DNA from: Sycon ciliatum
Lineage: Eukaryota; Porifera; Calcarea; Leucosolenida; Sycettidae
Direction: 5' to 3'
Assembly: GCF_964019385.1 (NCBI RefSeq)
Contig: NC_088643.1
Span: 45,332,678-45,396,677, forward strand
Length of the DNA: 64,000 bases
Part shown: positions 36,010 to 55,314 of the stretch, one piece after another
How positions within the stretch are numbered: position 1 is the stretch's first letter
How the letters are laid out: each line of letters begins with the position of its first letter
Translations under genes and position numbers: made by a program
Notes under the pieces: generated by a model
Databases searched by the model: none
Seen by the model: the letters and a program-made list of their open reading frames with translations, nothing else
What the model was told of the DNA's origin: nothing

Positions 36010-36274
36010 TACATCCACGAGTTTTTTATTTTATTTTTTTAGTACTCTGCATGTACCATGCATGATGTACATGTACAGCCGTACAGATTTTTGTACGTGA
36101 TCATGAATCACCAAAGCGGCTACGCATGCGCGTTTGTAATGTAACCTCAAGCTTGCCGTTCGCTGTGCTCGAGCAGCTTCTCTGCGTTTTCTGTAGTTTT
36201 TTCCTTGCTCTTTCTTGCAACAATGGGCTCTTCATGAGCTGTTGCGCCCCTTACTTAGCTACCAGGTGGGGAGG

Positions 36275-43916
<7,642 letters not shown>

Positions 43917-46900
43917 TATTTGCTCGTCCGTCTGCTGTGCTCCTCACTCTTCTGTGTGGTCACGTACTTAATCGGTCTTCCTCTTTCCGTCGTGACGTTG
44001 CCGTGTCACTGGCACCGATGTACAGCACCCACAAATTAATTGGCAGCTTTTGCTGCTGCCGCTACTACGCCCCGAATGAGACCAATGTTGTACTTTGTAC
44101 ATTTCTTTTCTCGGGCTTTGACTTGGTGGATCTGGTTGTGAAATTAACGAACAAAGTGTGATCAGACTACCTAGATCTATTTGCGAACTCCAAGGCACAT
44201 CTCACGCTATTTTTATAATTGCGCTTTGTAGTGTGATTATGTGTGCCATTGACATTTTACTTGTTGCGTGGAGTAGTTTCTTGGACTTTCAGTTGTACCG
44301 TGCCATGTTTAGCCAGTCAGCTGTCTGTAACTCCACCCATCCCTGCAAGTTCATAGATTTTTTAAACATCTCCAACTATTTTTTCCTTCCGTGTACAGTT
44401 GCAGTTGCGTTCTTTGTTCTGTCCTACGTAGTCCATTATTATTTCTGTTGTTGCTGGCTGTCATAACATTTTCTCCTGGCATGTTGCATTTCACTCGTTG
44501 ATCTTAGGGAAGAGTTTGCTGCATCGTGTTAGTCCATGTCTGACGTTTCCTGCTCTCTGTGTTGACGTCATTTACACAAGACTGGCGCTTCATCATCTTG
44601 ACCAATATGACTACTGTTGCTAGTATGACAACAGCAAAAGGAAACAAAAGCCACCGTGTGTGTGTGTTTGCGTGTGCATGCTTCAGGCGGATGCACTCTA
44701 CATGTACGTGGTTATAAGCGGCATGCAGAGCGAGAAACTTTCGTTGCGTGCGAATTTTGATCTTTCAGTTTCATGTACTGGTTCACAATGAGTGAAAACG
44801 TTCGTGCAGTTCATGTACTAGTATCTGGACCATAATTATTACAATGCCGGGCTATCTCAACACGTCATAAAGACTCCATAAACAAACAAAAAAACTGTTT
44901 ACTGGTACTTTTGATCTTGATGTCATGCACAAAAACACACTGTAAATAGTGATATGAAAAGCATGGATATCTGCCGCCCAGGAATAGCAAAAAGAAGCAA
45001 CAGCCAACTTGGGAGATTATAGTATAATAATTCTAGTCGAAGGCGCAGGCCGAATGCTCCATTTGGAACTATCAATGTGGTGGAGCGTAGGGGCAAACGG
45101 TACATGTGTTTGTAAAAGCAAGTGTGCTTTTCTGATCAAAGAGAACCTTGCATGCATGCTGAGGATGTCATGCATAAACACCAGGGAGTCGTCAAATACC
45201 ATTTTGACGACTCCCTAGGCCCTGATAAACACACATGATTATTATGGTCAAAATACACATTTTTGCTCCACTGCGCTGGCACGTGACATGAGCCGTAGAC
45301 ATAACTGCCCATATATGGGCCATGTGCAGGGACTCCATATCCAGGGAGCCCTACAGTAGGCTACACATACCGGTATGTCACGGTTGGGCTCCCAAGCCAG
45401 CTCCAGCTCCCCCACTTGCAGCCTCATATTAATTGCCTCCCTGCTTTGCACTACAAAATAATGTACAAATAAGTGCTATGTACTTTGCACTGGTATGTAA
45501 AGCCTTTAGCTGAGTCCAGGCTAGGGCCCAGTACATTTTGTTATTTTTACTACAAATGTTAATTCAATACAAAACATTATTATGATTGTATGGACTCGAG
45601 GCGTAGAATCTACTCCCTACTTGTAGGCCCTGCAGGGAATAACCATGAATGGCATGATGATGATCACAACGCGGATAGGAGCTATTAAACTTTTTAAAGG
45701 AGGACACACTGAAAAAGTGAAAGCAGCACTCCAGCTCCCTGCCCTGGTTATCTATCAACAAGAGTACAGTAGGTATCGGTTATAGCGTGGGTGTTTGAAA
45801 AACGACATTTGATTCTTATTGCCGATATTTCTTACACACGATAAATCACGTGTGACATATCATATGCACGTGTGACATAATACATTGTTTGGCATGTGGA
45901 CATGTACAATCATGTAGGTCTACACAATCATGATACACACGGATCAGACTCGCTAGGCGACTGCGGAGCAGCAGATAGGAGAGAAGTCGGAAGAAAGAGT
46001 CCGACTGGACAGAAAAAGTGATTCTCCAATGCTCAGTTGGACGTAAATCTCTTTTTGTGTTGAATATGATTGTATTGAGCATGCACAGAGCACAGATGTT
46101 ATTACTACAGGCGATACATTTTGCACTAATCTGGCATATTTTGCTACACAAAATCCATTCTTAGGGCCGATATATTCTACTATGCGATAATACTGCTTGT
46201 AAGAATAAATATACACATAAATTAGGTGTTATGATTATGAAAAAATGAGTGTTCATTCTTGTACGCAGTATATTCTTGTATACGACCACACTATAACCGA
46301 TACGCACTGTACATAACCCCATGTACTTTTCTTGATCTTGCGGTATGGTCAAGAGAAGTGTGTATGTGTACAGGTATGTTGTCTTCACTTCACTGAGCTG
46401 GTGCCAGATCAAACTCACGATAACTTTTTTGCGACACATGCTCTTGCTTGATCCTTTTAGCATAATAACAGCATAATTCTGCCATTTTTCAGCAATGCGA
46501 AAAGCATACTCTTGATGTAATGATAAACGTAAACTGATGAACTGAAAATGTGATTGACGTACAACATAATCGACATGGCCGTACAACTCGAGCAGCATGA
46601 TCAGTCTCCGTGATTTTTGCATTCTCAGTCATTTCCAGTTTTATTTGATTGGTGCATGGCCGGACGGCTTTGTCTTGCCAGGCCAGTATTGTCTCGTTCC
46701 TGTCGTCGACTGTGTTGGCTGTCATTCAGCTCTGCCAGTGGACAACTCTTGTGAACTGTCAACAACCACAATAACAAGGCGCGTAATGGTCGGCCCATGG
46801 AGTTGGCCGCTGTTCTTGGATGCGGCCGCCACTTGAGTAGTGTTGTTGCACATCCGGCTGGGTCGCAGAATTTGTTGGATCTGTGCTCTGCGTGCAATTT

Positions 46901-46971
46901 ATGGCCCACTCAGGACAAAGGACTGATTTGTGAGGTCGATATCTAAGGCCCTGGTTCTTTGGCAGTTGTCC
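43917..46971. other. Intergenic between CK2 alpha and PLC beta
   Basis: The first part should be the CK2 alpha 3' untranslated region. Short frames are unsupported. A palindrome of the CAGGGAGT family lies at 45181-45220, and the word CACGTGTGACATA occurs twice near 45848-45880. Just before the PLC start, the sequence ending GGTTCTTTGGCAG at 46965 looks like a splice acceptor for a 5' untranslated intron. Confidence 0.55.
45181..45220. repeat. Short palindrome, CAGGGAGT family, copy 3
   Basis: CCAGGGAGTCGTCAAATACC is followed by the near reverse complement ending GACGACTCCCT. Confidence 0.7.
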
Positions 46972-49900
46972 ATGGCCAACGCGTATGGACCAAACGCCGG
47001 CAGAGCTGCAGAACGTCGTCGTCCTTCCGAAAGGCTTAGGGGTGGTATTCAAGTTGTGAAATGGGAAAGTGTTACTGACGATGGGGCACCCATTCAGCCC
47101 AGTAACCTACTCGCCGACGAAGAAGGTTTCTATCTGTACTATGAAGAGTCATGTGAACTAATCGAGGTGCACAAGATTGCCGATGTTCGTATTGGCGTCT
47201 TGCCCAGTGGTAATCCCAAAGACAATGTTCGTGTTGAGGGCAATGTCAAGAGTATGTCCCCCACAGAGCCACACATTCCACTGGAAGAGCGCATCGTGTG
47301 TCTCAGCTTAGTCACCAACAGGCAGCGCTTATCCACTGCTGACCTGCAGGACATCTACTTGATTCTGTACTCGAGAGAGGATGCACGAACACTGCAGAAG
47401 GATATTTTGCATTTATCATGTGATCCGCTACATGCCAGTCCTAGTGTACTGACGTTGCTGCGGAAGAACTATTCGTACCTCATGCTGTCTCACGCCAACA
47501 AGAGTGAGATCTCTGTGCGTGACCTAGCTAGTCTCTTTTGTGAGGGCCAAGACGAGAAGGTGCTGTTCTCACTGGAAGCACTCAAGCTGAAGCCGAAGAA
47601 TGGAACGTCAGGAGTTAAGAAGGCTGACTTACCATTTGACCAGTTCTATGCGCTGTACTCTCACTTGTGCACTCGTGTAGAGATGGTGGATGTGATGCGC
47701 TCTGTAGCCCGTGGTAAAGTGCAGGATATGTGCTTGTCTGGTGACAACTTCTATGACCTGTTGACTGACGAGAAGTTCCACTACGACCCTCGCCGCAACT
47801 TCATCCTGTTCCCGAAACAGAGCCGTGCGGAGACGGACGCGCTCATGCGCAAGCATGCCATTGGCAAGCAGAAAAAGCAGAACAAGATGTCCGTGGACAG
47901 CCTGACACACTTCTTGCTGAGCGACGATAACCTGGTGGTGGAGAGCACGTGGTACCAGCAGACGGACGACATGAACCAGCCGCTGGGCCACTACTTCATC
48001 AACAGCTCGCACAACACCTACCTGTCCGGTCATCAGCTGAAGTCAATCTCGTCGCCGCAGATGTACCGCCTGGCGTTGCTGGCCGGCTGCCGGTGCCTGG
48101 AGCTGGACTGCTGGCCCGGGGAGAATGAGAGTGGAGAGCCTGAACCGTACATCACACACGGCATGACCATGTGCACCAAGACGCCGTACAGAGATTGCAT
48201 TCAAGCCATTGCCGAGACGGCATTCATCGCGTCCGACTACCCGGTCATACTGTCGTTTGAGAACCACTGCACCACGAACATTCTGCAGGAGAAAATGGCT
48301 CGCTACTGTCGCGAAATTTTTGGCGACCTGCTGTTGGCTGATCCCCTTTCTGGCTACGCACTGGAGAAAGGCACACAGCTTCCACCGCCGTCATTGCTCA
48401 AGCGCAAGATTCTCATTAAGAACAAGAAGCGAACAGCCCCACCACCAGAGGCCAAGAAGCAAGCGTTAGTGGAGACTGAGCAGCAATCGACAGAGGCCGT
48501 TGATGACGATGAAGATGGCGAGGCCAAGAAGGAGGATGACGGCAATGCGGATGCCACGACTGACGACCCGGATGCAAGCGTTCAGGATATGAGCACAGGT
48601 GCAGCTGTGAAGGACGTGGCAGTTGTCAACATGGAATTGTCAGCTATCGTTAACTATGTCCAACCCGTGCAGTTCAAGTCCTTCTACGAGGGTATGGAGC
48701 GAGGCATGAACTTTGAGATGTCCTCTTTCTCTGAAGACCGTGGCCTTGGCTTGGTGCGTGACAACCCCGTTGAGTTCGTCCAGTACAACATCAACCAGAT
48801 GTGTCGGATCTATCCCCGTGGAAAACGCGTCGAGTCCAGTAATTACCAGCCGCAAGCCTTTTGGAACTGCGGCGCGCAGATGGTAGCTCTCAACTATCAA
48901 ACCACCGACAGCCCAATGCAGCTCAACATCGGGCGCTTTGCGCTGAACGGTAACTGTGGCTATCTGCTCAAGCCCAAGTGTTTCACGACAGCGTCGATGA
49001 GGTTCGACCCGTTCGGCTCTGTCCATAACGGTATCATACCTCACGAGCTCTCGCTGGAGATCATTTCTGGCCAGTACGTGTGCAAGAGAAAATGTGCAGT
49101 GTCGGTGGAGGTCGATATCATCGGTGTGCCACCAGACGTGTGCCTGCGCAAGCTGAAAACCAAGCCATGCCGTGATAACAACGTCATCAATCCACGCTGG
49201 GAGCACGAAATCATCAAGAAGCGCCGTATCATCGTTCCAGAGATGGCCACCATCCGGCTGGCTACCGTGGACGACCGCGGCATGCTGCTCGGTGTTCGCT
49301 TCTTACCTGTGCACCTCATCCAGCCTGGGTATCGACACATTCCGCTGCTGAACCGCCTTGGCAAGCCGGCCGGCCTTGCGTCGCTCTTCGTGCACATACA
49401 TGTGCACGACTTTGTGTCGGAAGCACATGCCATGTGGGTCGACGCTCTTGTTGATCCTCTCACATTCCTGGACAAGCAGCGGCAGGATGCTCTAAACGAC
49501 CTCAACGCCACTGACGAGCAGCCCGATGACCCCTCCATCATCATTGATTCTGAATCGAGACCCCGCTCTCCGCCTTCGCTCGGGACAACTGGAACTGGTC
49601 CTCCATCACCTGGTTTAACACGGTTTAAGGCAATTGGCCATGCAGCCATGCTTCATGCTGCCGTGAAGTCTAGTAGCAATCGGGGTTCTCAAGGACCGAT
49701 CACGGACGACACCACTGGTTTGACTTTGCCACGCACCAGGTCCAACCATGACACAGGTCAGTCGGCAGCTGCCGGTCCTGCCCGTCCGCCACTACCCACC
49801 GTCCAGGTTGAAATGATCCGCAGTCACCGAGACTATGTCAAGTTCCAGCGTAAGCAGACCAAGGAGTCACAAGATGTAGATAAGAAGCACCGTCAGGAAC

Positions 49901-50745
49901 TGGTCTCCAAGCAAAAGCACAAAGACGACAGCCTGCTTCAGCTCGCCAAGAAGCTGGACCGCAAAACCACCTCTCTGCTGGCAGCCAAGGAGAAGGCTCT
50001 GAAGAAAACGAAGACCGATCCGCAGTTTACTTCAGCACACTACGACGATGAGATCGCAAAGCTGCGTAAGGCCAATGAAGCTGAGGTGCAGCAGTACACA
50101 TCGGCGTTTGCCAACACCCAGGCCGAGTTGCAGCTCAAGCACAAAGCTGAGCAGAACAAAGTGCGAAAGCGTTTTGCTATGGAGGAGGAGCGTGTCATGA
50201 TCAAGGTCATGAAGCAAATCCAGGCCACGCATCGCACGGAGCGCAAGGCTCTCTACGAGCGTGAGCTAAAGGAGGCGCGGGAAAGCATGGTGTCCAGTGC
50301 AGACCCGGCTGCTGCTGCTGGTGGTGAAGGCGGTGATCGTGGCTGGCAAAGGAGAGTAACCGTCGCAGCTGTTGTCTCCCGCATCCAGACCCTCGGCCGT
50401 GAGCACGAGGAGGACATGAAAACCCTCGAAGACCAACAAACACAGGAGCTAGAGCAACTCAGTGTTGACCAGAAGCAGGCTTATGATGCGCTGTGCAATG
50501 AAGAGGCTGGTCGGCCACGACGCTCGCATGCTGCCTCGATTACTGGCGATGACTATATGCGCTCGAGGTCACTTGACATCCGCCGCAGCTCAACACCAAC
50601 TGTGGTTTATGAACCTGTCCCCTGTGCTGCCAGTGATGAAGGTCTTGTTGGTGTACTTGAGGGCAATTCTGGCGATGGTGAGAGTGATTCTGCCCAGTTC
50701 GGTGACGACAAGGATGTCTTCTCTGGCAAGCGGTCATTTGTATAA
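46972..50745 (+). CDS. PLCB: Phospholipase C beta, coding region without introns
   Basis: PLC beta cleaves phosphatidylinositol 4,5-bisphosphate to IP3 and diacylglycerol downstream of Gq-coupled receptors. From the ATG at 46972 the product is 1257 residues; the frame continues 14 codons upstream only from a GTG, and a splice-acceptor-like sequence ends at 46965, so I prefer this ATG. Domains in order: PH (about 1-150), EF hands (to about 330), X barrel half from Met334 with catalytic His347 (SSHNTYL) and His396 (ITHGMTM), a long acidic X-Y linker (about 500-550), Y half from about 554, C2 (about 690-800), a Pro/Ser-rich spacer, then the long basic coiled-coil C-terminal domain (about 945-1120) that defines the beta class and binds G alpha q and membranes. 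The last residues RSFV fit a class I PDZ ligand, as in other PLC betas. Vertebrate orthologues have dozens of exons, so the uninterrupted frame is unusual. Confidence 0.95.
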   Translation: MANAYGPNAGRAAERRRPSERLRGGIQVVKWESVTDDGAPIQPSNLLADEEGFYLYYEESCELIEVHKIADVRIGVLPSGNPKDNVRVEGNVKSMSPTEPHIPLEERIVCLSLVTNRQRLSTADLQDIYLILYSREDARTLQKDILHLSCDPLHASPSVLTLLRKNYSYLMLSHANKSEISVRDLASLFCEGQDEKVLFSLEALKLKPKNGTSGVKKADLPFDQFYALYSHLCTRVEMVDVMRSVARGKVQDMCLSGDNFYDLLTDEKFHYDPRRNFILFPKQSRAETDALMRKHAIGKQKKQNKMSVDSLTHFLLSDDNLVVESTWYQQTDDMNQPLGHYFINSSHNTYLSGHQLKSISSPQMYRLALLAGCRCLELDCWPGENESGEPEPYITHGMTMCTKTPYRDCIQAIAETAFIASDYPVILSFENHCTTNILQEKMARYCREIFGDLLLADPLSGYALEKGTQLPPPSLLKRKILIKNKKRTAPPPEAKKQALVETEQQSTEAVDDDEDGEAKKEDDGNADATTDDPDASVQDMSTGAAVKDVAVVNMELSAIVNYVQPVQFKSFYEGMERGMNFEMSSFSEDRGLGLVRDNPVEFVQYNINQMCRIYPRGKRVESSNYQPQAFWNCGAQMVALNYQTTDSPMQLNIGRFALNGNCGYLLKPKCFTTASMRFDPFGSVHNGIIPHELSLEIISGQYVCKRKCAVSVEVDIIGVPPDVCLRKLKTKPCRDNNVINPRWEHEIIKKRRIIVPEMATIRLATVDDRGMLLGVRFLPVHLIQPGYRHIPLLNRLGKPAGLASLFVHIHVHDFVSEAHAMWVDALVDPLTFLDKQRQDALNDLNATDEQPDDPSIIIDSESRPRSPPSLGTTGTGPPSPGLTRFKAIGHAAMLHAAVKSSSNRGSQGPITDDTTGLTLPRTRSNHDTGQSAAAGPARPPLPTVQVEMIRSHRDYVKFQRKQTKESQDVDKKHRQELVSKQKHKDDSLLQLAKKLDRKTTSLLAAKEKALKKTKTDPQFTSAHYDDEIAKLRKANEAEVQQYTSAFANTQAELQLKHKAEQNKVRKRFAMEEERVMIKVMKQIQATHRTERKALYERELKEARESMVSSADPAAAAGGEGGDRGWQRRVTVAAVVSRIQTLGREHEEDMKTLEDQQTQELEQLSVDQKQAYDALCNEEAGRPRRSHAASITGDDYMRSRSLDIRRSSTPTVVYEPVPCAASDEGLVGVLEGNSGDGESDSAQFGDDKDVFSGKRSFV

Positions 50746-50749
50746 TAAA
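50744..50749 (+). promoter_or_regulatory. AATAAA overlapping the PLC beta stop codon
   Basis: The stop TAA (50743-50745) shares two bases with an AATAAA hexamer. If used for polyadenylation it would leave an extremely short 3' untranslated region; a more distal site is equally possible. Confidence 0.35.
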
Positions 50750-51744
50750 AAAAGAAACTCACTGTCGCCACTGTTGTTGCTGTTGCTATCTCTGTTGTTG
50801 CTGTTGCTATCTCTGCTGCTGCTGCTGCTGCTGCCACGGTCACTAGACATAGTTTGCCATTAAATTTTTGTAGGTATTTCCTTTGTTTGGAAGCGAATGT
50901 GGCAGAACATGGCCGTATTTTCACTAGTCTATTTTGCGATGCTTGTAGTTGTTGTCACGACTGTGTTGACCTGGCGCGTGCTTATTTGCCAGATTTTATA
51001 TTTATGTTTTGAAATGTTCTAGCTTAGATTTAGCCCTTGAGGCTTGACTGCTGATTGAATGTGATGTTCGCCTTCTTTATTTTTCAGAATTTTTTTACAA
51101 TCTGCATTCTTGCATGCCCGGGGGCGTTCTTCCAATTTTGACCCACACTCATAATGATTTCGTGCCCAAGATAACTAGTAGCTGGTATTTACTTTAACAA
51201 TGACCACGGCCGCAGACTGGTTATGCCTGCAGAATTATGATCGTTTTGCTAGCGTTTTTTTTCTTTTTCTTCTGTACATATTCATCCAATGTGAAGGCAT
51301 GGTTCCGCTTTTTTCCCTTCTTTTTCTTCTGCTGGCGAGCCACCTTGCTTTCCTCTTGAATCTTCAACTTTTCTTAACCACTTCCCTCCACCGATATGCC
51401 TTCCTACTTGGATCTTTCTTGGACCCTTTTTTTGATCTCTTGTAGCATTATGCACGTGTATAGACAAACCATGGCATGTCGTCGGACACCTTGGTTTTTA
51501 TCTTTATGGATTTTTCTACTCAACTGATTGCAGCCCTCTGCCAATTGTGTAGGCTGATGAAAGAATGTATGTCACCAAACCCAGCGCCATCCACACTCCA
51601 TTGTGCATGTGATGGTTGCGTGCGTGCATGCGTGTGTGTGTGTGTGTGTGTGTGTGATAATGATGGTTGCACCCACACTCCATTGTGTACATGCGATGGC
51701 TGTGCGTGTATGTGTGTGTGTGTGTGTGTCAGCGTGTGTGTATA

Positions 51745-52108
51745 CAGTCAACTTTGCGTATAACGACACTCGGCGGGGCATCAGAAAAGTGTCCTTATAC
51801 CCGAAGTCTCGTGTTATGTATTACAGTTACTGTATAAGCAGAAATATTCGTCTATTTCGTCCAAGGAGCTTTTGGACTAAATTAAATGTAGGACGAATAT
51901 CGATCTGTCCAGCGTTTCTATACACTCTTATGATCCATGGACGAAATTTTCAACCGGACGAACTCCTTTTCTTTGGAGTTGGACGAAATTATTGACCGAC
52001 GAAATTTTCTGCCTCTACAGTAGATGGGACTTTGCTCTGGGCATGGAAATTCTGTTTTTATTCACGAATTGTCGTTATATCCGCAGTCGTTATTAGCGAA
52101 ACTGACTG
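51745..52108. mobile_element. Pogo-like MITE copy interrupted by another MITE
   Basis: Ends are CAGTCAACTTTGCGTATAAC at the left and GTCGTTATTAGCGAAACTGACTG at the right, flanked by TA. Both halves match the forward copy at 32071-32263 (for example the word ATGGGACTTTGCTCTGGGCA). The two halves are separated by a different element at 51830-52020. Confidence 0.75.
51830..52020. mobile_element. 191-bp MITE nested in the pogo-like copy
   Basis: Inverted ends CTGTATAAGCAGAAATATTC and GAAATTTTCTGCCTCTACAG are flanked by TA on both sides. Removing it restores continuity of the surrounding element relative to the other copy. The interior repeats GGACGAA-type words. Confidence 0.75.
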
Positions 52109-52120
52109 TACATGGTACAT

Positions 52121-52121
<1 letters not shown>

Positions 52122-52193
<72 letters not shown>
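52122..52193. repeat. (TG)n microsatellite, about 36 repeats
   Basis: An uninterrupted TG run abuts the end of the nested MITE pair. Shorter TG tracts lie nearby at about 51630-51656 and 51712-51730. Confidence 0.95.
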
Positions 52194-52195
<2 letters not shown>

Positions 52196-52883
52196 ATGGT
52201 GTGTGTGCATGCGTGCGTGTGTGCATGTGTGTGTGTGTGTGTGTACAGTTTGCTACATCTGCAGCTGGTACATGCGTTTCAAGCATATTGCATACTCAAG
52301 CATACCGATATTGCAACCAAGAGTACTACTGTCTGTAGGCAGTCTGTTGTCACTACCCGATAATGTCGCACCTTTCTATGCTAAACCCCCAAGGTCAAAG
52401 ATTTGTGATCGAGTGTGACTCGATCAAAGTCGTCAAATACTTTTTATAACTCATGCGAGTACACTGTGATTGGGACGTCACAGTGACCTGAACACGGGGG
52501 TGCGACCAAGAGTAGATTCCAGTATATACTGTAGGTTTCATGTACAGTACTACTCTTGGTGTGGCTGTGTAGAATCGGGAAATACAGTACTGTATTGTGT
52601 AAATGGAGCCCACGGAGCTCTCGCATTGGTGACCCTGCCTCAACTCTCCTTGATGTTTGTAGTGGTGGGTAGGGTTTTATATATCGGGTGTTAGCGGCCG
52701 TCCCTTTGGGAACGGACATGATAGTTTACTTTTTTTTTTAGTGGTGGGTACTTTGCAATTTCATTGCCGTGTTATATGTACCATGGTTGTTGACCCGCCC
52801 TGTACACGAACCCGGACCCGGCAGTAATGAACGATCCATCACCATGATCACTGATGATGCACTTCTGGACTTGTGCCAGTTAA

Positions 52884-54331
52884 AGGGGAAGTCCGGTGAA
52901 AAATTTAAATTTCAGGGTTGGTAGAGTTTCGGGCGCTGAGTCGAATGGTGTTGGTCCCACGTGTCTCCGACAAAGCGTTCTCGAGATATTTCCGTTTGAA
53001 AAACTGAGTTTCGGGGGCTGCGCCATGACGTCATGCGGCCGCGCCACACCCTCTGCAACGTCATAGCGTGCAGCTAGGTCAAAAGGAGTGCGTGAAAGCA
53101 ATAGTGTCAGTGCTATTTCAAAATGATTTGGCGACTGATATTAGGTGGTGCAAGCGACCCCGAAGACCTGTAACTCCTTGTGAGAGTGAGGATGCAGCCA
53201 TGGCTGACCTTCATGAGTTCGGTCTGGGGCTGAGAACCTCGGTATTCAGCTGAAGAAATGGCCGCGCGGGCCCGTCAAGAGTGAGCGTTACTGAGTTTCC
53301 GACTGATGAAGAAGCAGCAGCTATTGCAGACGAGGCTGATGAATTATCAGATCGCTGGAGAGCAGGGTCGCCAAAATGGAGAAGAGTGATGCGAGTGCTC
53401 TAAATGTTGTTCCATACCGATTAGATTCGCTTAGACTCCAGTGGCCTGCCACATGGTGATGTTTTGGTGCGAACTTGGAATATTTCGGACTACTCATTTG
53501 GAGAACAGTGCAGGCTCTTTGAACCACGGGCACGACTCTTCGCTCGCAACGCTATGGAATCGGACAGTTCTAGGTCCGGGAGCTGTTCCCTGTTTTGTCA
53601 CTTGTCACGGTTGTGCACTCATCGCTGTAGCATAAAATAATGAGGCAGGAGCGGAAAACTAAAATTTTCTTTCTCAAAGCACAATCACCGGCACCGGCAA
53701 GGAGAAACGCCCGTTCTCTGACTACAGTACATGACTGTACAATACGACTGATACGAGTGTAGTACATGACAAGTCCGTGTGTTGACTAGTTTTCTGAGTC
53801 TTGTGTCAGTGAGTTGTGACTCGAGTCTTGTTGTAGATACTACCCCAGCACGGCAGTGCGGGAGTAGTTCCGTCTGTGATGAGTTTGTTGACTGCACCAC
53901 AGCTAGATAACACACTGCACGCACTGCATGCACGCAGCGTACAGCGCGTAGAGGCTGACGGAAAAAGTCCAACTCGGAAACGGCTAAAATATGGTATAAC
54001 CTCGAGGTTTACCGAGCTGAAAATCACAGGGTATGTAGTGTTTGTAACACTGAATCGAATGGTCTTGGTCCGAAGAAGCTGCGACAAACAGTTCCCCAAT
54101 CGAACGCGCTCCGAATACGGCCATTTTGTACACAACTAGATGGTGTGGCTACCTGGCTGCACGCTGTGACGTCATCACCTGGATCTGGGTGATGCGCGCT
54201 CAAATTCGCACATGTTCGATTGGGCGTATCTGACGAACCATAAGCCGCAGCCTCCTCGGACAAAGACCATTCGACTCAGCGACTCGAACTCTACGGACTG
54301 TGAAATTTGAATTTTTCACCGGACTTCCCCT
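52884..54331. mobile_element. 1448-bp TTAA element (T2-MITE-like), copy C
   Basis: It is flanked by TTAA and has termini AGGGGAAGTCCGGTGAAAAA in inverted orientation, with arms of about 75 bases. The sub-terminal module GCTGAGTCGAATGG plus TGGTCCGA is the same as in copies A and B, although the termini after AGGGGAAGT differ, so this is a related but distinct subfamily. The right third (about 54045-54331) forms its own palindrome. The middle is unique and has no long open frame. Confidence 0.75.
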
Positions 54332-54421
54332 TTAAGTTGTGGTCTGACTGATGTTATGTGAGTGAAGAATGAAGATGGAACTGTTCTTATCACAGTCATC
54401 AATGATCAAGCATAGTATTAG

Positions 54422-54456
54422 CAGGGAGTAGTACAATACCGGTACTACTCCCTGGT
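54422..54456. repeat. Short palindrome, CAGGGAGT family, copy 4
   Basis: CAGGGAGTAGTACAATACC continues into GGTACTACTCCCTG. The centre ATACCGGTA matches copy 2. Confidence 0.75.
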
Positions 54457-54714
54457 AGTAGCAAGAGGTTGTGGACCGTGGTCATGCCACCGGCCCGGCT
54501 CTTGGGAATGCAGTTCCATGGTAACAGAATATGGCGTCTACAAGCCTACTATTTTTTTAAATTTTCTTTGTACGTACATAATTAAGGTTACATTTAATTT
54601 TTAAAAGTACAACAAAAAGATTTTTTTGCGATTCGTTGCATCATCATCAGCTCATGACTCATGATCTACAAGCTACAGTCTTCTACTTTTTGTAATTGTA
54701 CTTCGAAGTAGTAA

Positions 54715-55314
54715 GGGAGCATCTCATAAGTTCGCATTTATTTTGCAAACGTAACGCATTTCGAATAGACTTTACCCCCCTACCTCCCCCCTCTATTCGA
54801 AAGTCTTATCGCACATTTTCTGTGTTTATCTACTGTACACGTCCATGCCCCATACTATGGTATGCTTATGTACATGATTGTACAGTCATGTACATGTACA
54901 TGGATATGAATGTTTTGCTAGAGCGGTCGTGAATGGCATACAGTAGTACTGCATTTACTGAGTACAAGTACAATCAATGACAGGTACACGCACATAAACA
55001 TAGTTCCTCCACAACATAACAACTGTACTGCTGTAAACCCTGGCCAGGTACATGGTTTGATCAGGCTGGTGTGACATTTGACACCTCTGAGTAGCCTGCA
55101 TGCATGCAGTGCAAGGGTTAGCTGATCTGCAAACACAGGTAGATCTCAACCTAAACACACTCATTTGCTGCAGGGATCTAGCAAGGTAGTAGATTGTACA
55201 GTTCCAGAAAATGTGCGAACAGTCATCTTTCTATTCGAAAAGGGCGCTACCCCCTACCCCCGTTTCGAAATGCGTTACGTTTAGAAACAAAATGCGAACT
55301 TATGAGATGCTCCC
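54715..55314. mobile_element. 600-bp Harbinger-like MITE, copy 2
   Basis: Same length and, by eye, same sequence and orientation as 11260-11859, but inserted at a TAA target duplicated on both sides. The near identity points to recent transposition from a common source. Confidence 0.85.

Larger units (their letters stand above)
35093..36274. promoter_or_regulatory. Divergent promoter region between gamma-SNAP and CK2 alpha
   Basis: The start codons of the two genes point away from each other with about 1.18 kb between them, so both promoters and 5' untranslated regions must lie here. I see no clear TATA box. The region contains three copies of a 16-base ACGTCA-rich motif, a 34-base direct repeat, and several hairpins (35285-35328, 35597-35634, 35910-36009). 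Confidence 0.6.

Noticed and set aside
46930..46971. Longer N-terminus for PLC beta
   Set aside because: The upstream extension begins with GTG, not ATG, and a splice-acceptor-like sequence precedes the ATG at 46972.
52062..52418. Cys-Val and His-Thr repeat frames near 52.1 kb and 60.1 kb
   Set aside because: These are translations of (TG)n and (CA)n microsatellites.
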